Shown piece after piece: positions 29,050 to 38,497 of a stretch of 64,000 bases of DNA. Made by a program: the position numbers and the translations under genes. Position 1 is the stretch's first letter, and the number at the start of each line of letters is the position of its first letter. Location of the stretch: assembly GCF_002865605.1 (NCBI RefSeq), contig NZ_CP025583.1, forward strand, positions 1,282,501 to 1,346,500. Reading direction: 5' to 3'. Source of the stretch: Paracoccus jeotgali. GTDB lineage: Bacteria > Pseudomonadota > Alphaproteobacteria > Rhodobacterales > Rhodobacteraceae. The notes beneath the pieces were generated by a model. It had not been told where the DNA came from, made no database searches, and worked only from the letters and a program-made list of their open reading frames with translations.

Positions 29050-29813
29050 TGAAGATGGTCCGCAAGATCCTGGTTCCCATCGCCTCCATCGTCATCTTCC
29101 TGCTGCTGTGGGAGGGGCTGGTCTGGATCAATGACTGGCCGAAATACAAGATGGCCGCGCCCTCGGACCTGCCGGCGGCGTTCTGGAAGTTCCGCTGGCT
29201 GTTCCTCGAGATGGGTTGGCAGACGCTGTGGCGGACGGTGGTGGGGCTGGTCCTCGCCGTGCTGCTGGGCGGCGCGCTTGGCATGATCATGGGGCTGTCG
29301 CAGATGACGCGCAGCGCGCTTTACCCGCTGCTGGTCGGCTTCAACGCGATCCCAAAGGCCACGCTGGTCCCGGTGATCGCGCTGATCTTCATCGGCCAGC
29401 ATGATTTCAACACCGTGCTGATGGCGGTGATGATCTCGTTCTTTCCCATCGCCGTGTCGGTCAGCATCGGGCTGTCCACGCTAGAGCCGGAATACCGCGA
29501 CATCCTGCGCGCGCTGGGGGCCTCGCGCTTCACCATCTTCCGCAAGATCGCCCTGCCGAAGACCCTGCCAGAGTTCTTCGGGGCGCTGAAGGTCTCGGTC
29601 ACGCTGGCGTTTATCGGCACCAACCTGGTCGAGATCGTCTCGCCGCATGGGCGCGGGCTGGGGGCACTGTTCGATTCCGGCAAGACGAATGGCGACTATC
29701 CGCTGATGTTCGCGGTCCTCATCGCCTTGGCGCTGCTGGGGATCATGCTGTATTATATCGTGGTGATGCTCGAGCGGATCTTTGCCGGCTGGGCCGAGCG
29801 GCCGCAGACCTGA
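29049..29813 (+). CDS. ABC transporter permease (NitT/TauT type)
   Basis: The membrane subunit of the same importer. It has 254 residues and about six hydrophobic segments, with the EAA loop EYRDILRALGASRFTIFRKI. The ATG at 29049 overlaps the ATPase stop (TGATG); the GTG at 29046 is an alternative. A short hairpin at 29829-29843 follows the stop. Confidence 0.92.
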   Translation: MKMVRKILVPIASIVIFLLLWEGLVWINDWPKYKMAAPSDLPAAFWKFRWLFLEMGWQTLWRTVVGLVLAVLLGGALGMIMGLSQMTRSALYPLLVGFNAIPKATLVPVIALIFIGQHDFNTVLMAVMISFFPIAVSVSIGLSTLEPEYRDILRALGASRFTIFRKIALPKTLPEFFGALKVSVTLAFIGTNLVEIVSPHGRGLGALFDSGKTNGDYPLMFAVLIALALLGIMLYYIVVMLERIFAGWAERPQT

Positions 29814-29828
29814 GCATGGACGCCGCTG

Positions 29829-29843
29829 CCGATTCGAAATCGG
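29829..29843 (+). terminator. Short hairpin after the ABC operon
   Basis: CCGATT and AATCGG flank a CGA loop 15 bases past the permease stop. The stem is only 6 bp and there is no U-run, so it is a weak terminator candidate. It would keep the ABC transcript from running antisense through tRNA-Val. Confidence 0.35.
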
Positions 29844-29873
29844 ACCCCCGATGATGATCATCGCAATCCGGAT

Positions 29874-29939
<66 letters not shown>

Positions 29940-29949
<10 letters not shown>

Positions 29950-31391
29950 CCGACGCCTGACATACCGAACCCGCAGGCGCAGATCAACTTGCGCCTGCGG
30001 GTTTTGCCGGGGCTTGGCGCCCTATTTCCCCTGGGCGTGCCGTCGAATTTCTTCTCAAGGCTTTGCCAGCAATCGGCATAGTCGTCTTGCAACGGCGCCT
30101 CGGTCGCGGCAAAGCGGGTGAGCTGCTGCGGGAAGCGGGTCTCGAACATGAACTGCATGGTGTTGTCCTGCTTGACCGGGACCATCGGCTCGGTCGAGCC
30201 ATGCTCGAAGGCGTTGCGGTCGGGGCCGTGGGGCAGCATCATGTTGTGAAGGCTGGTCCCGCCCGGCACGAAACCTTGCGGTTTGGCGTCATAGATGCCG
30301 TGGATATTGCCCATCATCTCGGACATGATGTTTTTGTGATACCAGGGCGGGCGGAAGCTGTGCTCGGCCACCATCCAGCGTTCGCGGAACAGCACGAAGT
30401 CGATATTGGCCGTGCCTTCCTGCCCCGAGGGTGCGGTCAGCACGGTGAAGATCGACGGGTCCGGGTGGTCGAACAGGATCGCCCCGACAGGGGAATATGT
30501 CCGCAGATCATACTTGTAGGCGCAATAGTTGCCGTGCCACGCAACGACGTCCAGCGGGCTGTGGTCGATAAAGCTTTCGTGGAACTGGCCGCACCATTTG
30601 ATCACCACGCGCGAGCGGGCGTCGCGGTCCTCGAAGGCGGCGACAGGGCATTTAAAGTCGCGCGGATTGGCGAGGCAGTTGGCGCCGATGGGGCCTCGGC
30701 CGGGCAGGTCGAACTTCTGGCCGTAATTCTCGCAGACGAAACCGCGCGCCGGGCCTTCCAGCACCTCGACGCGGTAGACGAGACCGCGGGGGAGGATGGC
30801 GATCTCGCGCGGTTCCAGGTCGATGACGCCCAGTTCGGTGCAGAAGCGCAGCCGGCCCTGTTGAGGAACGACCAGCAACTCACTGTCGGCGCTGAAGAAA
30901 TATTCATCCACCATGGATTCCGTGACCAGATAGATATGCGCCGCCATGCCGACCTGCGTATTGACGTCGCCCGCCGTGGTCATGGTCCGCATCCCGGTCA
31001 ACCAGGTCAGGCTTTCGCCGTCCTTGTGCGGCACCGGATCCCAGCGATACTGGCCCAGGCTGATGATGTCGGGATCGACATTCGGCGCCGATTCCCAATA
31101 GGGCAGTTTGATCTTGGTGAACCGCCCGACATGCTTGACGCTCGGCCGGATGCGATAGCACCAAGTCCGCTCGTTCTGGCCGCGCGGCGCGGTAAAGGCG
31201 GTGCCGGACAGCTGTTCCGCGTAAAGCCCATAGGGGCATTTCTGCGGGCTGTTCTGCCCTTGCGGCAGCGCGCCCGGCAGCGCCTCGGTTTCGAAATCAT
31301 TGCCGAAGCCGGGCATATAGCCCTGATGCGCTTCGGTCCCGTTCAGCGTCGCGGCGCGGATCATTCCCTTTGGCAAGGCGTCGATCGTCAT
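29940..31391 (-). CDS. hmgA: Homogentisate 1,2-dioxygenase, C-terminus probably frameshifted
   Basis: HmgA is the Fe(II) dioxygenase that opens the ring of homogentisate in tyrosine/phenylalanine breakdown. The N-terminus [18 protein letters not shown], the ferrous-ligand region FRPPWYHKN...[11 protein letters not shown] and [19 protein letters not shown] are diagnostic. The ATG at 31391 follows GGGGGAAG. The open frame gives 483 residues, about 30 more than expected. After FDGTPRG it continues through the hairpin and stops only inside the tRNA-Val gene. One more C in the run at 30028-30031 (plus strand) would place a stop codon at 30022-30024, so the true end is probably there. No other tyrosine-pathway gene is adjacent. 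Confidence 0.93.
29968..30003 (-). terminator. 14-bp hairpin terminator between hmgA and tRNA-Val
   Basis: AACCCGCAGGCGCA at 29968-29981 pairs perfectly with TGCGCCTGCGGGTT at 29990-30003 around an 8-base loop. The arms end in runs of A/T on both sides (TTTT on the plus strand at 30002-30005), so it can work in both directions. It lies inside the open frame that continues from hmgA, which suggests that the frame is artificially long there. Confidence 0.75.
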
Positions 31392-31426
31392 GGCTTCCCC
31401 CCATCATGTCTCGACGGGCAGGATAA

Positions 31427-31440
31427 GTTGCAGATGCAAC
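31427..31440 (-). promoter_or_regulatory. Palindrome upstream of hmgA
   Basis: GTTGCA-GA-TGCAAC is a perfect 14-bp palindrome 35 bases before the hmgA start. TTGCA-NN-TGCAA half-sites are typical of MarR-family operators controlling aromatic catabolism. Its position fits a repressor site overlapping the hmgA promoter. No regulator gene is adjacent, so binding is inference. Confidence 0.5.
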
Positions 31441-31454
31441 CATGTCAACGCGGC

Positions 31455-33929
31455 TTAGCTGTTGGCACCATCCCCGCCGTCCGAGGCGCCGTCAGGCAGC
31501 GCGCCCGCACTGTGCACACCCGCCACCTCGCCCGAAGGCGCCTCTGCCGGCTCGGGCGGTTCTGGCGGGCCGGCGTGCTCGGCAGGTGCCGCGTCGCCGC
31601 GCAGCGTCTCGGGGTTGCGCAGCCACAAGTCGCGTTGCGGGAAGGGCAGTTCGATCCCCTCTTCGGCGAACCGCTTCAGGATCTGGTGACGGATTTCCGA
31701 ACTGACCCCCAGCCCGCCGCCGATATCGGACAGGATCGCCCGGATCTCGAAATCGAGGCTGCTGGCGCCGAGGCCCATGAACAGCACCGCCGGGGCCGGG
31801 TCGAACAGCACCGTCGGCTGATCCTCGACGATCTCGCGCAGCAGACGCTCGACCTTGCGGGTGTCGGAATCATAGGCGACCCCGACCGGCACAATGATCC
31901 GCCCGCGCGAATTGCCGCGCGTCCAGTTGGTCACGGTCTGGGTGATCAGGTCGCTGTTCGGCACGATGACGTCGGTCTGGTCGAAGGTGCGGATGCGGGT
32001 TGAGCGGACCGAGATGTCGCTGACGATGCCCTGCTGTCCGCCCGCCTCGATCCAGTCGCCGACGCTGACCGGGCGTTCGATCAGCAGGATGATGCCCGAA
32101 ACGAAGTTCTGCACGATGGTCTGCAGGCCGAAACCGATGCCGACCGACAGCGCGCCGGCGACGATGGCCAGGCTGGACAGATCGATCCCGGCCGAGGTGA
32201 TGGCCAGCAGCGCGGCCAGGAAGATGCCCACATAACCCAGGCCCGAGACGGCCGCCGTCTGCGCGCCCTTGTCGAGATTGGTGCGCGGCAGGATCGAGTT
32301 GCGGAACGCGCTTTTGACCCAGCCGGTCGCCAGATAACCCAGCGAAAAGACGATCAGAAAGACCATCACCCCGCGCGGCGACAGGCGCACCCCGCCAAAC
32401 GAGATGCCCTGCATGAAGCGGACCCGCCACTCGGCCAGTTCGGCCACGGAACTGCCCCAGATCAGCGCGAATACCGGGGCCGAGGCGAGGATCAGGATGA
32501 ACCCGATCAGCATCGGCGCCAGCGAATCGCGGGCGTCCTTCTGGCTGCGGTTCAGCAGCGCGTAGAGGTCGGCGATGAAATCCTGCAGCAGGATCAGCAG
32601 CCCGATCATGCCCAGGCTTTTCGCCGCCGGCCACAGCATGGCATTGCCGAGGTTCACATAACCCAGCACCGCCGCGATCACCGCCAAAGGCGCCAGCAGC
32701 CGCAGGACCGTGCCCGCCACGGTCAGCGCGCGCGAGCGGTAGGGCGGCGAATCGCCGGCCTCGTAACGGTTCATCCGGCGCAGGATCGACGACAGGCGGA
32801 ACAGGAAGAACGCGCCGCCGGTCAGCAGGAACAGGTGGAACACCCCTGCCCCGGCGGCGCTGATGTCATAGGGGATGCGCGGCAGCGCGTTTTCCGACCG
32901 GACATAGCCCGATTGCGGCAGCGCGGCGTGGCCCAGATAGCTGTGCAGCGCCATCATCACCACCAGCCCGCTGCCAAAGATGCGCGCCTTGGCCCGCGCC
33001 TCGGTCGGCAGGTTCAGCGTGGCATAGGCGACCGGAACCTCGGCGAACAGGGTGCGGACCAGCCAACGGCCCGACCAGAAGATCAGCGCCGCGACCGGCA
33101 GCGCCAGCAGGAAGGGCGTTCCCCAGCGGCCCACCAGCCCGGTTGCGTCCACGGCCCAGGCCAGCAGCGTGATCCCCGTCATCGGCACCACGATCTGCCC
33201 CAGCGAGACGACGAAGGCGATCACCGGCCGCCGCTCTTTATCCGAGCGGCTGCCCAGCTTGGCGGGCAGCGAATCGACGAAACGCGGGCCAAAGATCAGC
33301 AGCCCGAGCGCGCCCAGCAGATAGGCCAGCACCTCGGGCGCGCGGTTCATCAGGTTCTCGCGCCGGAACTCGCGGTCGGCTTCCGAGGCGAAGCCCTTGA
33401 CCACCTCGATCACGTCGCGTCCGGCGGCGATCCAGCTTGACGGCAGCAGCGGCGAGGGGCTGAGCGTCAGGATCACCTCGGCGTCGCGCTTGCGTTCAAG
33501 CTGATCGACCTGCCCGACCAGCGAATTGGCGCGGCTCAGCGCCTCGGTCGCGGCGAGGCCGGGGGCCTGCAGCTCTGACAGCCGCGCGTTCAGCTCCTTG
33601 CGGCGGTTGGCGACGTCCTCCGCCTCGGTCTCGCCCTCGGCGGGCGGCGGGCCAAGGGCGGCCAGCTGGTCGCGCAGGGTCTGGATACGCGGCGCGTTGG
33701 CGTCCTTGGCCTGCGAGAAGCGGTCGCGCCATTTCACGGCGTTGTCGCGGATCGAGGACAGCACCTCGGAACTGGTCTCGCTATGGGCCAGCGCGTCCTC
33801 GGCCTGGGCGGCAAAGCCTTCCCAGCGGTCGTAATCGATCTCGGGCGTGTCCTGGGCGGCCAGCGGCCCTGCGACCAGCACGAGCGCCAGCAGCAGGGTC
33901 CGAAAGAGGCTAGAAAACTTGAAACTCAT
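31455..33929 (-). CDS. Mechanosensitive channel, DUF3772 plus MscS type
   Basis: An 824-residue inner-membrane protein. It has a signal peptide (ending near GPLAAQ), a periplasmic coiled-coil DUF3772 region (to about residue 170) and about ten to eleven membrane segments. The C-terminal MscS pore and beta domain includes VGIGFGLQTIVQNFVSGIILL-type sequence (seen in part as GIGFGLQTIVQNFVSG) and ERPVSVGDWIEAGGQQG. Long MscS homologues release solutes on osmotic downshock. The start overlaps the cysK stop (ATGA), and the C-terminal tail is proline- and glutamate-rich. Confidence 0.9.
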   Translation of the reverse strand: MSFKFSSLFRTLLLALVLVAGPLAAQDTPEIDYDRWEGFAAQAEDALAHSETSSEVLSSIRDNAVKWRDRFSQAKDANAPRIQTLRDQLAALGPPPAEGETEAEDVANRRKELNARLSELQAPGLAATEALSRANSLVGQVDQLERKRDAEVILTLSPSPLLPSSWIAAGRDVIEVVKGFASEADREFRRENLMNRAPEVLAYLLGALGLLIFGPRFVDSLPAKLGSRSDKERRPVIAFVVSLGQIVVPMTGITLLAWAVDATGLVGRWGTPFLLALPVAALIFWSGRWLVRTLFAEVPVAYATLNLPTEARAKARIFGSGLVVMMALHSYLGHAALPQSGYVRSENALPRIPYDISAAGAGVFHLFLLTGGAFFLFRLSSILRRMNRYEAGDSPPYRSRALTVAGTVLRLLAPLAVIAAVLGYVNLGNAMLWPAAKSLGMIGLLILLQDFIADLYALLNRSQKDARDSLAPMLIGFILILASAPVFALIWGSSVAELAEWRVRFMQGISFGGVRLSPRGVMVFLIVFSLGYLATGWVKSAFRNSILPRTNLDKGAQTAAVSGLGYVGIFLAALLAITSAGIDLSSLAIVAGALSVGIGFGLQTIVQNFVSGIILLIERPVSVGDWIEAGGQQGIVSDISVRSTRIRTFDQTDVIVPNSDLITQTVTNWTRGNSRGRIIVPVGVAYDSDTRKVERLLREIVEDQPTVLFDPAPAVLFMGLGASSLDFEIRAILSDIGGGLGVSSEIRHQILKRFAEEGIELPFPQRDLWLRNPETLRGDAAPAEHAGPPEPPEPAEAPSGEVAGVHSAGALPDGASDGGDGANS

Positions 33930-34954
33930 TCAAAGACTTCGGGCATTTTCCTCGACTGACCCTCCAGCCAGTCCGGCACCGGCAGCCCCTTCTGGCGCAG
34001 GAATTCCGGGTTATACAGCTTGGTCTGATAGCGGTTGCCGGCGTCGCAGAGGATGGTGACGATGCGGTGCCCCGGCCCCATGTCATGGGCCATGCGGATC
34101 GCACCGGCGAGGTTGATGCCGGACGAACCGCCCAGCACCAGCCCCTCATGCGCAGCCAGATCGAACAGCACCGTCAGCGCCTCGGCATCGGGGATGCGAT
34201 AGCTGTAATCGGGCGTGAAGCCTTCCAGATTCGCGGTGATGCGCCCTTGCCCGATCCCTTCGGTGATGGACGAGCCGGGGCTGTCGAATTCGCCGGTGGT
34301 ATAGAAGGAATGCAGCGCAGCGCCTTCGGGATCGGCGAGGCCGATCTTGACGCCCTTGGGCTGCAGCGCCATCGCCACCCCGGCCAGCGTCCCGCCCGAG
34401 CCCACGGCGCAGATGAAGCCGTCGACCTTGCCCTCGGTCTGGTCCCAGATCTCGGGGCCGGTGGTTTCCAGATGCGCCTGCCGGTTGGCGGTGTTGTCGA
34501 ACTGGTTGGCCCAGATCGCGCCATTCGGCTCAGTCTTGGCCAGCGCATTCGCCAGCCGTTCCGAGTATCGGACATAGTTGTTCGGGTTGCGGTACGGGGC
34601 GGCGGGCACCTGCACCAGTTCCGCCCCGGCCAGCCGCAGCATGTCCTTTTTCTCCTGGCTCTGCGTCTCGGGGATGACGATGACCGAACGGAAGCCCATC
34701 GAGGCGCCGACTAGCGCCAGCCCGATGCCGGTATTGCCCGCCGTGCCCTCGACGATGGTGCCGCCCGGGCGCAGCGTGCCGCGCGCCACCGCGTCGCGGA
34801 TGATATAAAGCGCGGCGCGGTCCTTGACCGACTGGCCCGGATTCATGAACTCGGCCTTGCCGAGGATCTCGCAGCCCGTCGCCTCAGAGGCGGAGCGCAG
34901 CCGGATCAAGGGGGTATTGCCGATCGCGGCGGCGAGGTCTTCGCAGATACGCAT
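33926..34954 (-). CDS. cysK: Cysteine synthase A
   Basis: CysK is the PLP enzyme forming cysteine from O-acetylserine and sulphide. The PLP lysine is in NPGQSVKDRAA, the substrate loop is EGTAGNTGIG, and the phosphate-binding loop is AVGSGGTLAG. The ATG at 34954 follows GGAAGG at good spacing and gives 342 residues; an upstream ATG at 34969 adds five. It overlaps the MscS-type gene. Neighbouring trgB matches the tellurite-resistance arrangement described in Rhodobacter sphaeroides (trgAB-cysK). Confidence 0.94.
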   Translation of the reverse strand: MRICEDLAAAIGNTPLIRLRSASEATGCEILGKAEFMNPGQSVKDRAALYIIRDAVARGTLRPGGTIVEGTAGNTGIGLALVGASMGFRSVIVIPETQSQEKKDMLRLAGAELVQVPAAPYRNPNNYVRYSERLANALAKTEPNGAIWANQFDNTANRQAHLETTGPEIWDQTEGKVDGFICAVGSGGTLAGVAMALQPKGVKIGLADPEGAALHSFYTTGEFDSPGSSITEGIGQGRITANLEGFTPDYSYRIPDAEALTVLFDLAAHEGLVLGGSSGINLAGAIRMAHDMGPGHRIVTILCDAGNRYQTKLYNPEFLRQKGLPVPDWLEGQSRKMPEVFE

Positions 34955-35042
34955 CACTGGCCCTTCCATGACGTCTCATCCGATGAATACCAGCCCGACC
35001 CCGGACAACAAGGCTTGGCGCGGCAAAATTGCGCGATCGGCG

Positions 35043-36143
35043 TCACGTTCCTGCCAGATCACCGCCTTGCCGGGCGTCGGGATGGGCCGGGTCCTGCCGG
35101 ATCTGGTCGGCATGGCGGTCCAGCCACAGCGCCAGCAGCACCAGCGGCCCGCACTGGATCTGCCCGTTCAGCGCCAGCGTCACCAATTCGTCGCGCGGCA
35201 GGATATGGGTCGCGATATCCTCGCCCTCGCCCGCGACGCCGAAGCCATGGCCGGTGCGGTGGCCAGACAGATCGGCGGTGGCGACGAAGGGATAAAAGAA
35301 CTCACTGTTCGCGCCGGGCGAGGGGTAATGTTCGGGCAAGGGGTAAAGCCGGCCGATCTGCAGCCCGGCCTCTTCCCCCGCCTCGCGGCGGGCGGTGGCC
35401 TCGGGCGGCTCGCCCGCATCGACGCGGCCGGCGATGGGCTCCAGCATCCAGACCTGCGCCTGACCGCGCGCCAGCGGCCCGATGCGGATCTGGCTGATCA
35501 CCAGCACCTCGTCCCGCGCCGGGTCATAAGGCAGCAGAAGGGCCGCGTCGGCCGACATGAACGCCTCGCGCGAGAGGGTGTCGGACCAGCCGCCATCATG
35601 GCGGCGGTGGCGCAGCGAAAGCTGCTCGACCGAGAAATAGCCGCCCCAGACCTCGGCGCGCGACCGGATCTCGACCCGCGCCGGATCGGGCGGCGGCAGA
35701 TGCGTCTGCGGCTGCGGACCGAAGGCGGCGCGCGGCACGGCGGCGGCAATCTCGGCGATGCGCGTCAAGCGGGCGCGGATGTGCTGCGGGGAGTCCCCCT
35801 TGTTGCGCGTCAGGATCGCCTGCGCCGTCAGCGCCATCAGGGCGGCTTTCTCCGGCTGCCAGTCCTGCCCCTCGCCGCCGCCAAAGCCCCAGACCTCGCC
35901 GGTCGCCAGCGGCAGGGGCGACAGCCCCATGACCTCAAGGTAGCGTAGAAGCTGTGGCGTCGACTCGACCGAGACCGCCGCGACGCGCCCCTCGCCCGGC
36001 TGATAGTCCGGCCAGTCGCCGCCGATCCCGGCACCGGCCCCGCCGTGCATCTGCCCCGGCAGATCAACGGGATCACCGGCGCACCCCAGCACCGCCAGCA
36101 TTTCAGGCGCCGCGAGCGGCCCGGCAAGGATCATCTGCGTCAC
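35043..36143 (-). CDS. NUDIX hydrolase, TrgB-like
   Basis: A 366-residue protein. The C-terminal half is a NUDIX domain with EPIAGRVDAGEPPEATARREAGEEAGL (the NUDIX box, GX5EX7REUXEEXGU; cited in part as REAGEEAGLQ), like ADP-ribose pyrophosphatases. The N-terminal half has a gamma-glutamylcyclotransferase-like look (VESTPQLLRYLEVMG). This architecture matches TrgB of the R. sphaeroides tellurite-resistance locus, and cysK follows immediately as it does there. The biochemical substrate is not known for certain. Confidence 0.8.
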   Translation of the reverse strand: MTQMILAGPLAAPEMLAVLGCAGDPVDLPGQMHGGAGAGIGGDWPDYQPGEGRVAAVSVESTPQLLRYLEVMGLSPLPLATGEVWGFGGGEGQDWQPEKAALMALTAQAILTRNKGDSPQHIRARLTRIAEIAAAVPRAAFGPQPQTHLPPPDPARVEIRSRAEVWGGYFSVEQLSLRHRRHDGGWSDTLSREAFMSADAALLLPYDPARDEVLVISQIRIGPLARGQAQVWMLEPIAGRVDAGEPPEATARREAGEEAGLQIGRLYPLPEHYPSPGANSEFFYPFVATADLSGHRTGHGFGVAGEGEDIATHILPRDELVTLALNGQIQCGPLVLLALWLDRHADQIRQDPAHPDARQGGDLAGT

Positions 36144-37021
36144 AATGGCTGTCCTTCGTCACGTTTCGCGGCAGCACGCCCCGATTCGCGGGCAAGTTGG
36201 TCCAGGACATCGCTTTCGGCAAGCGCCATCAGATCCTGCCGCGCCCGCCCTGCCCCGGCGTTGCGCGCCGCCCCGATCCGCGCAATCGCCGCCACCCCCA
36301 GCGGCGCATAGGCGGCAAAGGCGGTGATCTCGGCCTCGGCAAGGATCTCGCGGCGCTGCTCCTCGATCTGCAGCGACAGGTCCGCCGCGACATCGTCGAG
36401 ATCGGCCGGAAAGCCGAAGCCGTCGGCCTCGTGAAACCCTTCCGCAAAGGCGATCTGACGGTTGAGATGGGCGGCCAGCATGGCGTCGATTTCGGCCTCG
36501 GGCAGCAGATCCTGCCGGATCGCATCAAGCACCGGACTGTCCGCCCGGCGCGCCGTCTCGAGCCGCTCCGCCGCCGCCTCGAGCGCCCCCGGCCGCGCCA
36601 GTTCCAGCCGCGCCGCCAGCGCCAGCCCGCGTCCGTCCTTGGCCAGCGCGACCCCGGTGGCACCGCCGGTCGGCAACAGATCGTTCGCATCCCGCGCCGC
36701 CAGCCGAGCCTGCAAGGCCGCCAGCAGTAGCCCGGAGACGCGGGCGCGGTCATGGATGCGCCGCAGCTGCGCCCGCCAATCGGCGCTGCTGCCATCGCCC
36801 AGATAGACCGCCGCCATCAGCTCGGCAAAGCGCCCGGCCTCTGCCTCGATCACCGCCGCGCGCCGCTCGGCCAGCTGCTCGCGAAAGATGTCATCGGCCA
36901 GCCCCTGCAGCGCCTCGGGCGGCAGAACCGAGACCGTCCCGGCGGCAAAAGCGCCATCCATCGCCGCCGGCCCCGCCGCCAGAAGGGCGCAGATCGCATA
37001 GGGTAACCCTGCTCGCGCCAC
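36140..37021 (-). CDS. Exported protein upstream of trgB, unknown function (possibly DUF2059)
   Basis: A 293-residue protein if started at GTG 37021 after GGGGGCG; a TTG at 37081 is also in frame. The N-terminus is a signal peptide (GLPYAICALLAAGPAAMDGAFA). The rest is helical and alanine-rich; the C-terminal half (LSLQIEEQRREILAEAEIT, FAAYAPL) resembles DUF2059-type domains, a loose match. It overlaps trgB (ATGA), so it belongs to the trgB-cysK operon. It does not look like TrgA. Confidence 0.7.
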   Translation of the reverse strand: MARAGLPYAICALLAAGPAAMDGAFAAGTVSVLPPEALQGLADDIFREQLAERRAAVIEAEAGRFAELMAAVYLGDGSSADWRAQLRRIHDRARVSGLLLAALQARLAARDANDLLPTGGATGVALAKDGRGLALAARLELARPGALEAAAERLETARRADSPVLDAIRQDLLPEAEIDAMLAAHLNRQIAFAEGFHEADGFGFPADLDDVAADLSLQIEEQRREILAEAEITAFAAYAPLGVAAIARIGAARNAGAGRARQDLMALAESDVLDQLARESGRAAAKRDEGQPL

Positions 37022-37123
37022 GTCACGCCCCCTGTTGCGGCCCCGGAAACGTTTTTCGCCCCAAACCCCCTTGCGCTTCAACCCCCCGCCCGCTAAATGC
37101 GCCCCACCACACCAGAAAAGCGC

Positions 37124-37213
37124 GGAGAGGTGCCGGAGTGGTCGAACGGGGCGGTCTCGAAAACCGTTGAGCCTGCAAGGGTTCCGTGGGTTCGAATCCC
37201 ACCCTCTCCGCCA
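37124..37213 (+). tRNA. tRNA-Ser (anticodon CGA)
   Basis: A 90-nt class II tRNA with a long variable arm and encoded CCA. The acceptor stem is GGAGAGG/CCTCTCC, the anticodon stem CGGT/ACCG with loop CTCGAAA (anticodon CGA), and the T-arm GTGGGTTCGAATCCCAC. Serine tRNA genes are common integration sites, and an accessory catabolic block begins about 270 bases downstream. I found no second copy of the 3' end in the window. Confidence 0.97.
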
Positions 37214-37485
37214 TTGGCCAGCGTTTTAATAGAGCCTCTTTCTGACTTTCGTCTTACCTGCCCTCGGAGAGACGGTTGCTTACGCCGTGACGCGACAGGT
37301 GCGTCTAGGGTAGAGATGCTAATTTTACCAGTCGCTAAGCCGCGAAAACCACGTTTCAGTCGGGTCCGTGGCTAAGCGAGCGGCAGACTCGTCATAGACT
37401 CCGATCTTTCTCGCCCCGCCGCCAGAGCCGTACCTTCACATAAGCCTTCAGGCTGCGGCATAGACCCATCAGAACCAAGTCCCAC

Positions 37486-38430
37486 TCAACCACCCATCGC
37501 CTGACGGCGCGACGAGATCTGCTCGCGCGCCCTGATCAGGTTGTAAATCAGCGCGTGTGTTGGCGTCGGGATGGCGAGACGCGCGCCCTCCCTCAGGATC
37601 GCGCCGTTCAGGCATTCGATTTCGGTCTGGCGTCCCGCGCGCAGGTCGATTGCCATGGACGGAACATGGGATGCGGCGTCTCGTCCGACTTCCTCAAGGT
37701 AGCTGCGGGCGGCAGCCGGGGTGATGCCGATTCCCTTGGCTGCCGCGACAGCGGAAAGTTCGGCGATCAGCGCGTCAAAGATACGGGCGGTTTCAGGATC
37801 ATGCATGGTCTCACCAACGGTGCAGTCCAGCAATCCGCAGATCGTGTTGAAACAGCAGTTGATGACCAGCTTCTTCCATATCCGCAGGTCGATGTCCGGA
37901 TCGAGTTCGGCTGCATAATCACCGGCGTTGAGAAGGTCTTTCAGATACTCCTCGCGGCTGTCAGGCTGCCCGCCGCGCCTCCAGAAATACGTCTCGCCTT
38001 TTCCGGCAAAGCTCGCCTCGATCCGTCCCGGGCCAAGCATTTCGCTGGTCAGGGTGGTCAAGCCGTAGGCGATGGCATTGTCTGGATGGACTTCGGCAAT
38101 CCGATCTGCGTTGCCGACCCCGTTCTGCAGGGTCACGAGCAGGGTCTCTGGCCCCACCAGCGGCGCGATCCATTGGGCGGCATCTGTCGTCTGTCCATAT
38201 TTCACGAAGAACAGGATAATGTCACAGGTGCCAATCTCCTTCGGTGAGTTTGTGGCGGTCAGGGGCACGTGCAGATCATGTCCGGCGCATTCGACGATCA
38301 GCCCGTCACGCTGCATCGCCTGAACATGTTCCGCCCACTGGTCCAGCGCAACGACCTCTGCCCCGGTCTTCACCAGCTGCCATGCGAAAAGGCTGCCCAT
38401 GGCGCCGGCCCCAATGATCGCAATCTTCAT
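37486..38430 (-). CDS. PanE/ApbA-family 2-dehydropantoate 2-reductase-like protein
   Basis: An NADPH-dependent ketoacid reductase of the PanE/ApbA family. The Rossmann motif GAGAMGSLFA is at the N-terminus, followed by VKYGQTTDAA, LQNGVGNADRIAE and the catalytic lysine segment WKKLVINCCFNTIC. The ATG at 38430 gives 314 residues; the TTG two codons upstream is not needed. It lies downstream of the TRAP genes, so it more likely reduces a branched or substituted 2-ketoacid from the imported substrate than acts in CoA synthesis. Confidence 0.82.
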   Translation of the reverse strand: MKIAIIGAGAMGSLFAWQLVKTGAEVVALDQWAEHVQAMQRDGLIVECAGHDLHVPLTATNSPKEIGTCDIILFFVKYGQTTDAAQWIAPLVGPETLLVTLQNGVGNADRIAEVHPDNAIAYGLTTLTSEMLGPGRIEASFAGKGETYFWRRGGQPDSREEYLKDLLNAGDYAAELDPDIDLRIWKKLVINCCFNTICGLLDCTVGETMHDPETARIFDALIAELSAVAAAKGIGITPAAARSYLEEVGRDAASHVPSMAIDLRAGRQTEIECLNGAILREGARLAIPTPTHALIYNLIRAREQISSRRQAMGG

Positions 38431-38497
38431 CGACAATTCCGCCTGTCCGACTTTCGGGGTGACTGCGGCAAAGCGCTCCGGCTTTGCCGCGGCCGGT

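Noticed and set aside
30063..32003. 646-codon plus-strand frame
   Set aside because: Antisense shadow of hmgA and the MscS gene.
37124..37213. tRNA-Ser as attL of a delimited genomic island
   Set aside because: No integrase beside it and no repeat of the tRNA 3' end found elsewhere in the window, so boundaries cannot be claimed.
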